18,352 bases of DNA from Ruminococcaceae bacterium UBA1865 (GTDB lineage Bacteria > Bacillota > Clostridia > Oscillospirales > Acutalibacteraceae), in NCBI GenBank assembly GCA_002338255.1, contig DDHX01000017.1, positions 4,212 through 22,563 on the forward strand. The letters run 5' to 3'. The notes below the pieces were generated by a model that saw only the letters and a list, made by a program, of their open reading frames with translations, searched no databases and had not been told where the DNA came from. Numbering within the stretch: the first letter of the stretch is position 1; every line of letters begins with the position of its first letter. Below are positions 1 through 7,441 of this stretch, one piece after another. The position numbers and the translations under genes were made by a program.

Positions 1-40
1 AGGCCCCCGAATTAAAAAATCGATTAGGGGCGAATGATTA

Positions 41-71
41 CCGCAGGACAAATCTGTTCTGCGGTTTTTTT
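41..71 (+). terminator. Intrinsic terminator of an upstream gene outside the window
   Basis: The arms CCGCAG and CTGCGG, extended by ACA/TGT, enclose an AATC loop and are followed by seven T residues on the plus strand. This is a textbook factor-independent terminator. It probably ends a gene that enters from the left; a reading frame at 2-37 ending in TGA just before the hairpin could be its last codons, but eleven codons are too few to identify it. Confidence 0.8.
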
Positions 72-134
72 ATGGATTTAAATAATAAAAAAGCATAAAA
101 TTCAAATATCACACAATAAAAGGTCGGCTTTTAT

Positions 135-149
135 TTAACAATTTGTTAA
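135..149. promoter_or_regulatory. A+T-rich perfect palindrome upstream of the usp operon
   Basis: TTAACAA-T-TTGTTAA is a perfect 7-1-7 inverted repeat about 95 nt before the first gene of the forward operon. TTAACA at 135-140 is followed 18 nt later by CATTAT (159-164), a possible weak promoter, so the palindrome would overlap its -35 region. It may be an operator, but A+T-rich palindromes arise by chance and no regulator is identified. Confidence 0.3.
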
Positions 150-241
150 TAATTTATACATTATCTGTTACCATAAGTAGTCTGAAATCCATTATACTTA
201 GGGAGGTTAGGAATCAATTATCTTAGAAAGGAGGCAGAGAT

Positions 242-679
242 TTGAGAAGCAAGGCAACGACCCTTGTTTGTGTTACCGGCCAGCGCGACTGTGACAGGTT
301 GATTCGGGCGGGCAAAAAGATTGCCGAAGAGTCCTCTACGCCCCTACAGGTACTTTGTGTGCAGCCAACTTCCGCAGGTTTTGAAACGAGCTGTGAAGAG
401 CTCGAATATCTGCGCCAGACAGCGCGCGATGCGAAAGCGGAAATGACCGTATATTTTAACGATGACGCGGCATTATTAGCTGTCGGTTTTGTAAAACAGA
501 TTGGTGCAACCCATCTTGTAACAGGAATGGCGGAGGCACCGGTTAATGGATTTATTGAGACGATTCATAAGCTTTTGCCTAAAATTCCGATTTCCATGGT
601 GGCAAAAGACGGAATGATATATAATATTTGTCCCGCAGCTAAAAAAGAGCGGGCGGCTAAGCTATCTATGCAAAACTAA
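242..679 (+). CDS. Universal stress protein-like (KdpD-type Usp domain) protein
   Basis: This 145-residue soluble protein is probably a single alpha/beta Usp-like domain. The N-terminal strand TTLVCVTGQRDCDRLIRAG followed by a helix resembles the Usp domain found inside KdpD sensor kinases (cytoplasmic, nucleotide-binding Rossmann-like fold). The usual ATP-binding Gly-x2-Gly-x9-Gly-Ser/Thr signature of stand-alone Usp proteins is not evident near THLVTGMAEAP, so nucleotide binding is uncertain. The TTG start is supported by AAAGGAGG at 227-234, seven bases upstream. It is the first gene of a likely forward operon with the HAD phosphatase and FUSC genes, although 251 bp separate it from the next gene. 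Stress or turgor sensing is an inference only. Confidence 0.7.
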   Translation: MRSKATTLVCVTGQRDCDRLIRAGKKIAEESSTPLQVLCVQPTSAGFETSCEELEYLRQTARDAKAEMTVYFNDDAALLAVGFVKQIGATHLVTGMAEAPVNGFIETIHKLLPKIPISMVAKDGMIYNICPAAKKERAAKLSMQN

Positions 680-695
680 TACATAGCGCATAGGA

Positions 696-793
696 GGCTG
701 CAACAAAATCCGGATAGTGCATGTCCTTGAAAAGTGATGTTTTGATAACACATCACTTCATGAGGTGTGAAACTGCCCGCCTTTGTTGTAGCC
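696..793. repeat. 98-bp nested inverted repeat (possible MITE remnant or extended terminator)
   Basis: The arms GGCTGCAACAAA (696-707) and TTTGTTGTAGCC (782-793) are complementary at 11 of 12 positions. They enclose a second perfect hairpin, AAGTGATGT (732-740) with ACATCACTT (750-758). The right arm runs into CTTTTTA. The size and nested terminal repeats resemble a miniature inverted-repeat element, but no clear target-site duplication is seen. It could instead act as a loose terminator or RNA fold between the usp and HAD genes. Confidence 0.4.
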
Positions 794-930
794 CTTTTTA
801 TAGTACGATGCAGATTTAAGTATGAAGCAGGAAAAGTAGCGCCAAACAAAAAACACTTGCAAAACATCGGCAAAATGATTAAAATAGCATATATATGTAT
901 TTTTATCTATTTTATTGATAGGGTGATTGT

Positions 931-1605
931 TTGTATAAAGCATGTATTTTTGATTTGGACGGTACGTTAGCCAACACGCTTGATTCGATTGCATATTTTG
1001 CGAATTCCGCGCTGAAAAAGTGCGGATATGAGTGCATTGAGAATGAAAAATACCGCTACTTGGTTGGTAATGGCGCGGACAGGCTGATGCACGCGATGCT
1101 TGACACCGTTTGTGGGGCAGGCAACTATACGGAGAATGACATCGGACGGCTCAGGGAAATTTACGACGATTTATACGAAAACGACCCGACTTACATTGTT
1201 ACAAACTACAATGGCATGCATGAAACAGTAAATGCGTTGAAAACGGCGGGAATAAAGTTAGCGGTGCTTTCCAATAAGCCACACAACTGTACTGCCGCAA
1301 TCGTCGATGCGCTGTTTGATGAAGGAACGTTCGACCTTTGCTACGGTCAGCGGGCGCAGGTCGCGCGCAAGCCATCACCGGAGGGCGCGCTTTTAATTGC
1401 TGAGGAGCTTGGGGTTGAGCCAAAGGGCTGCCTGTACATTGGCGACACGAATACGGATATGAAAACCGGAGCAGCCGCGGGAATGGATACGGCGGGTGTT
1501 CTTTGGGGATTTCGTGATGAGAATGAATTAAAAGAGAACAATGCAACCTATATTGTTGAAAGTCCAAAGCAGATTTATGAAATTGTTGCTTGCAGCATGA
1601 GGTGA
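931..1605 (+). CDS. HAD-family hydrolase, phosphoglycolate phosphatase-like
   Basis: This 224-residue cytoplasmic protein carries the full HAD set. Motif I is FDLDGT with the nucleophile Asp8 and acid/base Asp10. Motif II is the Ser114 of AVLSNK, motif III is Lys147 in RKPSP, and motif IV is GDTNTDM with Asp172 and Asp176. The helical cap between residues 15 and 85 is typical of the Gph/PGMB subfamily. Family members remove phosphate from small molecules such as 2-phosphoglycolate or sugar phosphates; the exact substrate cannot be read. The start is TTG with a modest AGGGTGA site upstream; an in-frame ATG is not available near the conserved N-terminus, so TTG is needed to include motif I. Three bases separate its stop from the FUSC gene, so the two are cotranscribed. 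Confidence 0.88.
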   Translation: MYKACIFDLDGTLANTLDSIAYFANSALKKCGYECIENEKYRYLVGNGADRLMHAMLDTVCGAGNYTENDIGRLREIYDDLYENDPTYIVTNYNGMHETVNALKTAGIKLAVLSNKPHNCTAAIVDALFDEGTFDLCYGQRAQVARKPSPEGALLIAEELGVEPKGCLYIGDTNTDMKTGAAAGMDTAGVLWGFRDENELKENNATYIVESPKQIYEIVACSMR

Positions 1606-1608
1606 TCA

Positions 1609-2469
1609 ATGAAATGGCTTTCTAATCTTCTGAAAACTGATCATAGGCTTGGTTTTAGAGTTATCAAAACAGGAATCGCTGTTACAATATGTGTGGCGGT
1701 TTCATTTTTGTTCAAGTTGGATCAACCGCTCTTTGCGGTTGTTGCTACCGTAATGTCGATGGGAAAATCCATTGATGCATCGGTCAAATCCGGAAAATAC
1801 AAATTGATTGCCGTGGTAATCGGTGTGGCAATCGGGTGCGGCTTCGCATTTCTTTCACCTGCTAATGCGGGACTTTGCGGAGTGGGAATCATGATTACTT
1901 TGTACCTGTGTCACTTCTTTAAACTCAACGGGGCCGCAACACTGGCCAGTTTTGTGTTTGCCGCTATGATGTTTAATCCGGCGGCTGTAGTTCATGTCGT
2001 TCCCTGGAGCTACGCGCTTGCCTGCGTGATGGACAGTGCTATTGGCATTGTAATTGCACTTATCGTCAATTTGGTGGTTATGCCGCCCAATTACGCTGGG
2101 GAAATTAAAAAATCCTGTGCTCAGCTTTGCAGCCAGATTGAAGAATCCTTTGAGAATGCCGGCAGCAAAACACAGATTGACGCCCGCGCGGTCGAAGCCC
2201 TTATTGCAAAGCTGCGCTACAATGTCAATATGTATATCTCTCAAACCAAATTTTTACGTTGGAATGACGATGAAGTATTTAAAATATCCTGCAAAATATC
2301 TACATACCAAATGGTTCTGGACGAGCTGAAAGCGGTGGAAGTGATGGAGCTGACCGAGAATACCTCCGAATTGAGCGCCGAGCTTTTAACAGTCTACAAT
2401 TACCATATGGACAGAATGCATAAATTGTATGAGCATACCATTGAAACGGTTCAGACCTCAGAGAAATAA
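1609..2469 (+). CDS. FUSC / aromatic acid exporter family membrane protein
   Basis: This 286-residue protein has an N-terminal half with about six hydrophobic segments (roughly residues 18-36, 40-52, 65-82, 88-102, 108-124 and 134-157), followed by a hydrophilic, helical C-terminal half. This layout, and the segment QPLFAVVATVMSMGKSIDAS after the first membrane helix, match the DUF939/ArAE-type FUSC family of inner-membrane proteins related to aromatic acid exporters. Transport has been shown for few members, so the substrate is unknown. The ATG follows the HAD stop by three bases and uses the AGGTGA that overlaps that stop, implying translational coupling. The operon ends at the bidirectional terminator directly after its stop codon. 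Confidence 0.8.
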   Translation: MKWLSNLLKTDHRLGFRVIKTGIAVTICVAVSFLFKLDQPLFAVVATVMSMGKSIDASVKSGKYKLIAVVIGVAIGCGFAFLSPANAGLCGVGIMITLYLCHFFKLNGAATLASFVFAAMMFNPAAVVHVVPWSYALACVMDSAIGIVIALIVNLVVMPPNYAGEIKKSCAQLCSQIEESFENAGSKTQIDARAVEALIAKLRYNVNMYISQTKFLRWNDDEVFKISCKISTYQMVLDELKAVEVMELTENTSELSAELLTVYNYHMDRMHKLYEHTIETVQTSEK

Positions 2470-2502
2470 AAAAGCTTTCCGGAATTTCCGGAAAGCTTTT
2501 TT
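2468..2502. terminator. Bidirectional terminator between convergent operons
   Basis: GCTTTCCGGA and TCCGGAAAGC form a perfect 10-bp stem around a three-base loop, flanked by an A-run on the left and a T-run on the right. It can therefore end the forward FUSC operon and the reverse ftsW-like/PBP operon equally well. Confidence 0.9.
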
Positions 2503-2504
2503 CA

Positions 2505-3890
2505 TTACTTAATGGTTTTTGCTGCGGAAATCATCAACGTCGATGCAATTTGCCCGGCGGAGCTCATACCGGTTCTGGCGTTTTCTACAATCACTGCAAA
2601 GGCCAATGGAGTGCGTGTGTCGGATGAAAATCCGACCATCCAGCCGTTTGGATTTTTACCGCCGCCAATTTCCGCCGTACCGGTCTTTGCACACACGGCA
2701 AGCCCCGGGAACATCTTGTCACCGTAATAGCTTGCTACGTTATAGCGCATATATGCTTTTAGCCTGTCTGCTGTAGCCGTGCTCAAAAACTGCCCGTCGG
2801 TCTGGGTGCGGCCGCTTTTTGTGGTCAAACCGAACTGTGTTGTAATCCGGTCGATCAGGTACGGTTTCACCGGTGTGCCGCCGTTTGCGATCGCACCCAT
2901 CATTAGCATCATATGGTACGGGTTCGTCAAGTCGGTGTATTGTCCCACGCCAGACCAGCCTAACTCGTTGGCTTTTGCGCCGTCTACCTTGTAAACGCTT
3001 TTACTTGTTGTGATTCCGTCCAGGTCGAAGCTTCTGTTAAAACCCATCGCGTTCGCTGCGGCAGTCATTTTTTGAGTGCCCAATTCGATTGCTATTTGCG
3101 AAAATGCCACATTGGAAGATTTCGCCAGTGCATTTTTAAAATTTAATTTTCCATAAGCTGCCACATCGGTGATTTTATTCCCATCAATCGTGATGCTGCC
3201 GTTGCAGTCCCACGTGCGGCTGTCCAAATCGGGGATCGCTTCGATTGCAGCGGCCGAGGTTATTAACTTAAAAATTGAACCGGGCGTGTAAGTGGAGGAG
3301 AGAACCTTGTTCAGGTAGACGCCTTCGTACTTCCCAGTTTTGTCGGTATCAAGATCCTTTGGCGGGTTGGAAGGATCAAAATCAGGCGAACTCACCATGC
3401 AGAGCATTTCGCCTGTTTTGTAGTTGTAAATAGCAACCGCACCATTGCGACTGCCCAATTGCTGCAGGGCAAGCTTGCTCAAGGCGCTGTCAAGCGTCAA
3501 TTTGATATTGCTTCCTCCACTTTTTCCGGTGGGAGATGCAAGCCCGGTAATCAGGTTATATCCCGATAATTCAGAACGGTAGTTGTACTGGATTCCGGTT
3601 GAAATATATCCCTTGGTGTCGCCGACGGCATGAAGCATTGCACGGCGAGTGGTTTCATCCGCGTTGTAAACACGTTTCCCGTTTTCACTTTTGGCGAGTA
3701 TAACATTATTACGATCCAGTATTTCGCCGCCGTTAGACAACTGACTTCCGCTGGTCAAATGCTTGTTGAACGGCTGCATTGCCCAGTTTCCGCCGTCCAT
3801 GACGATACCGTACAAAAACACACAAAGTCCGACCAAAAAGCCAAGACCAAAAATGTAGAGGATAAAAGAGCGTGCTCCCATTGTTTTCAT
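2505..3890 (-). CDS. Class B penicillin-binding protein (peptidoglycan transpeptidase)
   Basis: This 461-residue membrane-anchored enzyme crosslinks peptidoglycan stem peptides. One transmembrane helix (about residues 9-31) is followed by a short non-catalytic region and a penicillin-binding domain. All three active-site motifs are present: SIFK with the nucleophile Ser205, SSN at 258-260, and KTGT at 402-405. It is shorter than PBP2 or SpoVD because the pedestal domain is reduced and no PASTA repeats follow, as in the PbpA-type proteins paired with FtsW/RodA in Clostridia and Actinobacteria. Its ATG overlaps the TGA of the upstream SEDS gene (ATGA), and a GGAGG site lies in that gene's last codons. 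The two proteins almost certainly work as one polymerase-crosslinker complex. A role in division, elongation or sporulation cannot be decided from sequence. Confidence 0.92.
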   Translation of the reverse strand: MKTMGARSFILYIFGLGFLVGLCVFLYGIVMDGGNWAMQPFNKHLTSGSQLSNGGEILDRNNVILAKSENGKRVYNADETTRRAMLHAVGDTKGYISTGIQYNYRSELSGYNLITGLASPTGKSGGSNIKLTLDSALSKLALQQLGSRNGAVAIYNYKTGEMLCMVSSPDFDPSNPPKDLDTDKTGKYEGVYLNKVLSSTYTPGSIFKLITSAAAIEAIPDLDSRTWDCNGSITIDGNKITDVAAYGKLNFKNALAKSSNVAFSQIAIELGTQKMTAAANAMGFNRSFDLDGITTSKSVYKVDGAKANELGWSGVGQYTDLTNPYHMMLMMGAIANGGTPVKPYLIDRITTQFGLTTKSGRTQTDGQFLSTATADRLKAYMRYNVASYYGDKMFPGLAVCAKTGTAEIGGGKNPNGWMVGFSSDTRTPLAFAVIVENARTGMSSAGQIASTLMISAAKTIK

Positions 3891-5569
3891 TTGTTTTTCC
3901 TCCTTGCCGCGTAGGTGCGTTCATCGCTCGCCTTAATAAATGCGAGCAGACCCCATACCGCAACCATACTTGAACCGCCAAGGCTCACAAAGGGCAGGGT
4001 GACACCGGTCATCGGTAATACATCGGTTGCGCCGAACACGTTCAGGCAAGTCTGGAACAGCATCATTCCGGCTGCGGCACATGCGGAAATGGAATAGAAG
4101 GTAGAACGGCTGCGGGTTACGTCGGAACGCGCGTAAAACATCAGCATTGCAAGGGAAAATACGACGACCAGCGCCAAAAGCAGTCCTAATTCCTCACAGA
4201 GCATCCCAAAAACAAGGTCGCTGTTTGAAGCAAAAACATTTTTTAGCCAGCCATTTCCCAACCCAAGACCGAACAGGCCGCCGCTCGCAGAGTAGCTTAA
4301 CACACGCGTTTGCTGGTAGCCGCCGGATTGATTCGCAAATTCCCAGACATGCCGCCACGCTGCGAAACGCTGCGCCACATAAGGCTTGAATTGCAGAATT
4401 AAGAACGCGCCAAACACGGCAACAGAACAAACCAACGCGATGGTTCGAACGCTGCCGGAGCGCATAAAAGCAATAATCAAAATGGTAACAAAGAAAACAC
4501 AGGCTGTGCCGAAATCGCGCATTAAAAACAGCGAGCCCATGCAAACGGCTGAAAAACCGATGAACCCGGTTAAATTCTTGGCGGTTTGCAGCCTGTCCAA
4601 GGTTGAGGCACCGACAAAAATGAATGCGATTTTAATAAATTCAGACGGCTGTATGCTGAGCGGCCCCAGATTAATCCAGTTCCGCGCACCATTGCGTTCG
4701 CGTGCGAGTAAAAGATTTGCGGCAAAAAGAAGAACCGCTAAGATTCCGATTGCCAGCCGCCAGCGCATGACCCGATCCAAATCGCTGAGGAACCATATCA
4801 TCACGGAGAATAAAATGATGCCTGCCGCGACCGCGCCCAATTGGACGTAGGTGCTTTTCACATCCATGCCCGAAATCAGCAAAATCCCGATTCCACTCAG
4901 TAAAAAGCCGATCGTTTCCAACTCAAAGCTAACGCGTCCAAGACCTTTCATGGAATAGAGATACAGTCCCCATTCCATTACAAACAGGGCGGCAAATGGA
5001 ATTGTTGGCATGTAACTGAATTTGCCACCCGAAAAACAAGCCTGGATGCACAGCAAAAGCTGAATGAAAGTGACGGAGAGCATCAGTCCGAACGGGGAAG
5101 CTGCATGACGGGAAACACTATTTTTTAATTTGATTTGATTGGTATCACTTGTGCGTTTTAGTATCAGTGCCGTTGAACCCATGGCCATTGTGTCGCCGGG
5201 GAAAACCTGTGTTTGTCCCTGCACTTTTGTGCCGTTGACGAAGGTGCCGGATTTTGAGCCGGTATCAGTGACAATCCAGCCGCTTTCACGGCGCATCAGG
5301 ACAGCGTGGTCACGGCTCGCGGTGGCGTCGTGCAAAACGATATCACAACTCTTACTGCGCCCGAGCGAGTTTTCCCAGTAAAGGACGGGGATAACCTCAT
5401 GGGTAACCATGTCCTCCAAAATCACGACAGGGTCTTCCCTCCTGCGTCCGCGTTTGAGAGATGAAAAACATTTTATAACGACGGCAAGCGAGATGAACGG
5501 TACGATGATTCTAAAAATAAAGAGCACTAAATAAATAATATTTTTTACAACAGGATTATTAAGCGCCAA
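3887..5569 (-). CDS. FtsW/RodA/SpoVE-family peptidoglycan glycosyltransferase with N-terminal FHA domain
   Basis: This 560-residue polytopic protein combines three parts. An N-terminal membrane helix spans about residues 8-33. A cytoplasmic FHA phosphothreonine-binding domain spans about 61-138, with GRS at 70-72, SRDH at 85-88 and NG at 112-113. A SEDS domain from about 158 to 550 includes NGARNWINLGPLSIQPSEF (293-311), GGLFGLGLGNG, an Asp in SDLVFGMLCEELG that aligns with the catalytic Asp of RodA/FtsW, and PFVSLGGSS near 526-534. SEDS proteins polymerise lipid II into glycan strands with a class B PBP, here the next gene. The FHA domain suggests control by a Ser/Thr kinase such as PrkC, which is inference. 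The start is TTG, supported by GGAAAGGAGGG seven bases upstream. Confidence 0.93.
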   Translation of the reverse strand: MALNNPVVKNIIYLVLFIFRIIVPFISLAVVIKCFSSLKRGRRREDPVVILEDMVTHEVIPVLYWENSLGRSKSCDIVLHDATASRDHAVLMRRESGWIVTDTGSKSGTFVNGTKVQGQTQVFPGDTMAMGSTALILKRTSDTNQIKLKNSVSRHAASPFGLMLSVTFIQLLLCIQACFSGGKFSYMPTIPFAALFVMEWGLYLYSMKGLGRVSFELETIGFLLSGIGILLISGMDVKSTYVQLGAVAAGIILFSVMIWFLSDLDRVMRWRLAIGILAVLLFAANLLLARERNGARNWINLGPLSIQPSEFIKIAFIFVGASTLDRLQTAKNLTGFIGFSAVCMGSLFLMRDFGTACVFFVTILIIAFMRSGSVRTIALVCSVAVFGAFLILQFKPYVAQRFAAWRHVWEFANQSGGYQQTRVLSYSASGGLFGLGLGNGWLKNVFASNSDLVFGMLCEELGLLLALVVVFSLAMLMFYARSDVTRSRSTFYSISACAAAGMMLFQTCLNVFGATDVLPMTGVTLPFVSLGGSSMVAVWGLLAFIKASDERTYAARRKNK

Positions 5570-5684
5570 AGAAAGGCCCTCCTTTCCGTATTCATATAAT
5601 TATGGGTTAAGTAAGTTCAGCGCAGCGGTGAGCATGTGCTGAAGGATAGGTTATATTCGCTATTGCTTTCTATTTATATAGTAT

Positions 5685-5713
5685 ATTATACAAGTATTTG
5701 AAAATAAAGTAAA
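5685..5713 (-). promoter_or_regulatory. Promoter of the SEDS-PBP operon
   Basis: Read on the minus strand, TTTACT (5713-5708) and TATAAT (5690-5685) are separated by exactly 17 bases, about 115 nt before the TTG start. The -35 element lies inside the T-rich tail of the upstream kinase-gene terminator, so terminator and promoter overlap. Confidence 0.65.
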
Positions 5714-5740
5714 CGGAGAGAACAAAGTCGTTCTCTCCGC
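5700..5740 (-). terminator. Terminator of the pyridoxal kinase gene
   Basis: On the minus strand CGGAGAGAAC and GTTCTCTCCG form a perfect 10-bp stem (5739-5730 with 5723-5714) with a six-base loop, followed by a T-rich tract (TTTACTTTATTTT). It starts about 8 nt after the kinase stop codon. Confidence 0.82.
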
Positions 5741-5747
5741 AATACCG

Positions 5748-6605
5748 TTATTCTTCTGTGATACCGAGTTGTCGCATAAATCGAGTAAGCCCTGCTTCAA
5801 AGTTAACACCAAAGCGGGCGTCTGTTTTCGCTTCACTTGTGCGGCGAATGCATCCCGCGGTGAAATCAGCTGCAAGCTGTATCGCATTGTCCAATCCCAT
5901 TCCATTTAGGATGCCGGATAGAAGTGCGCTTGCAAAAATATCGCCCGTACCATGGTATCTGCCTTTGATTTTTTGAGAAAACGCATAGCTTACATTTTCC
6001 GTTTCACGGCTGTATCCCACAGCTCCAAGCAAATCTGCACTGAACCAGACCCCGGTGATGACAACCTGTTTTGGCCCGAGCGCGCTAAGCCGCCGCAGCA
6101 AATCCTCTATATAATCCCGTGTGTAAGGCCCCTCGCGGAACTTCTCGCCCAATAGAAACGCGGCTTCGGTAAAGTTTGGCACGATCAGGTCGGCTTTGAG
6201 GCAAAGTTGCGCCATGCCTTCTGCCATTTCGGCAGTGACCGTTTTATAAAGTACGCCGTTGTCACCCATCACGGGGTCAACTATTATAAAATTATCTTCC
6301 GTCTTAAAGGTATCGAACAAATCCGAAACGATCGCAATCTGCTCATAGGAACCCAAGTAACCACTGTAAAGCGCATCAAACTGTAAATCAAGTTCCTTCC
6401 ACTGCTTTACAAAGCCGGACATGTCGGCGGTCAAATCTCGATAAGCATAGTTTGGAAGACCGCCGGTATGGGAAGAAAGCACAGCGGTCGGTATCATGCT
6501 GACTTCGATTCCAGCGGCGGACAGGATGGGCAGAACAACGGTAAGCGAGCATTTCCCGAACCCGGAGATATCGTGGATTGCCGCAATCCTCTTTTGTTTA
6601 TTCAT
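5748..6605 (-). CDS. Pyridoxamine/pyridoxal kinase (PdxY/PdxK-type, ribokinase superfamily)
   Basis: This 285-residue cytoplasmic kinase phosphorylates vitamin B6 vitamers (pyridoxal, pyridoxamine) using ATP in the cofactor salvage pathway. The N-terminus IAAIHDISGFGKCSLTVVLP and the motif VDPVMGDNGVLY (109-120) are characteristic of PdxY/PdxK proteins. GTGD (219-222) is the anion hole with the catalytic base Asp222. Length and motifs are complete. The ATG has a GAGGTGAT ribosome site seven bases upstream. It lies downstream of the beta-helix gene on the same strand but has its own promoter and terminator, so it can be a single-gene unit. It could serve the PLP-dependent TrpB-like enzyme encoded nearby, but proximity alone is weak support. 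Confidence 0.92.
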   Translation of the reverse strand: MNKQKRIAAIHDISGFGKCSLTVVLPILSAAGIEVSMIPTAVLSSHTGGLPNYAYRDLTADMSGFVKQWKELDLQFDALYSGYLGSYEQIAIVSDLFDTFKTEDNFIIVDPVMGDNGVLYKTVTAEMAEGMAQLCLKADLIVPNFTEAAFLLGEKFREGPYTRDYIEDLLRRLSALGPKQVVITGVWFSADLLGAVGYSRETENVSYAFSQKIKGRYHGTGDIFASALLSGILNGMGLDNAIQLAADFTAGCIRRTSEAKTDARFGVNFEAGLTRFMRQLGITEE

Positions 6606-6629
6606 GTTATCACCTCAAACATTCTTACT

Positions 6630-6658
6630 ATGATATATGTAATCATATGGAGAGTCAA
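6630..6658 (-). promoter_or_regulatory. Promoter of the pyridoxal kinase gene
   Basis: Minus-strand TTGACT (6658-6653) and TATCAT (6635-6630) are separated by 17 bases and sit about 25 nt before the ATG, giving a short leader that contains GAGGTGAT. Confidence 0.7.
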
Positions 6659-6691
6659 GGTGAAAAATGTAAGAGGTTAAAATTAATGGAG

Positions 6692-7360
6692 CTATATTTT
6701 GTTTACGATTTCTCCATAATGCTTATAAATACTGCGGGCGGGAACAAAACCGCGCACCATGGACAGGGGGTAAACATTGCAGTCTTTTCCAATGATTGTA
6801 CCGGGGTTCAAAACAGAGTTGCAGCCTACTTCAACACGGTCGCCCAGCATCGCACCGAATTTTTTCAGTCCGGTTTCGATGTGCTCGTCCGCCGCGTGAA
6901 CGGTAACGAGCGTTTTATCCGATTTGACATTTGACGTTATGGAACCCGCGCCCATGTGCGACTTGAAGCCCAAAATGGAATCGCCCACGTAATTGTAGTG
7001 CGGTACCTGAACATTGTCGAATAGAATCACGTTTTTTAATTCGACGGAGTTGCCCACAACGCAGCCTGCGCCTACCAATGCACTGCCGCGTATGAACGCG
7101 CAATGCCTGACCTCGGTGTTCGGCCCGATAATTGCGGGGCCGTTGATATAAGCAGAGTCAAACACCGTCGCGGATTTTGCAATCCACACGTTGTCGCCGC
7201 GCTTGTCGTATTCATCGGGGGAAAGAGTTTCCCCTAATTTTACAATAAAATCGCTGATTTTTGAAAGCGCCTCCCATGGATAGTTCAGTTTTTCCAAAAG
7301 CGGGGCCGCCGCGGTATGGGTCAGGTCGTATAAGTTCTTAATCAATATTTTGTCCATCAT
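6692..7360 (-). CDS. Left-handed beta-helix acyltransferase / GlmU C-terminal-like protein
   Basis: This 222-residue protein has a helical N-terminus (1-50) followed by hexapeptide repeats forming a left-handed beta-helix (about 56-205), for example AIIGPNTEVRHCAFIRGSALVGAG. The segment VPHYNYVGDSILG then GAGSITSN (119-144) closely parallels the acetyltransferase active-site region of GlmU, with His121 in the position of the GlmU catalytic His. There is no nucleotidyltransferase domain. Relatives in Clostridia are often labelled UDP-N-acetylglucosamine pyrophosphorylase, but the visible part supports only a sugar or sugar-nucleotide acyltransferase fold. A role in cell envelope precursor synthesis is inference. 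Two adjacent ATG codons (7360 and 7357) are possible starts; AGGAG lies about 13 nt upstream of the first. Confidence 0.82.
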   Translation of the reverse strand: MMDKILIKNLYDLTHTAAAPLLEKLNYPWEALSKISDFIVKLGETLSPDEYDKRGDNVWIAKSATVFDSAYINGPAIIGPNTEVRHCAFIRGSALVGAGCVVGNSVELKNVILFDNVQVPHYNYVGDSILGFKSHMGAGSITSNVKSDKTLVTVHAADEHIETGLKKFGAMLGDRVEVGCNSVLNPGTIIGKDCNVYPLSMVRGFVPARSIYKHYGEIVNKI

Positions 7361-7402
7361 GATATAAAAGAAGCTCCTTTGTTTTTCAATTTGTACCCTT
7401 TC

Positions 7403-7431
7403 ATTATATTTTTATTTTTCAGTCAGGTCAA
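7403..7431 (-). promoter_or_regulatory. Promoter of the beta-helix protein gene
   Basis: Minus-strand TTGACC (7431-7426) and TATAAT (7408-7403) are separated by exactly 17 bases, about 40 nt before the start codon. The near-consensus match suggests strong, sigma-A-type expression. Confidence 0.8.
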
Positions 7432-7441
7432 TCGCTAACGC

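Noticed and set aside
143..160. Rex-type redox operator
   Set aside because: Only the first half-site TTGTTAA fits; the second half matches poorly at the required spacing.
758..994. Open frames on both strands in the usp-HAD gap
   Set aside because: They have no ribosome sites, overlap the inverted repeat or the HAD start, and have non-protein-like composition.
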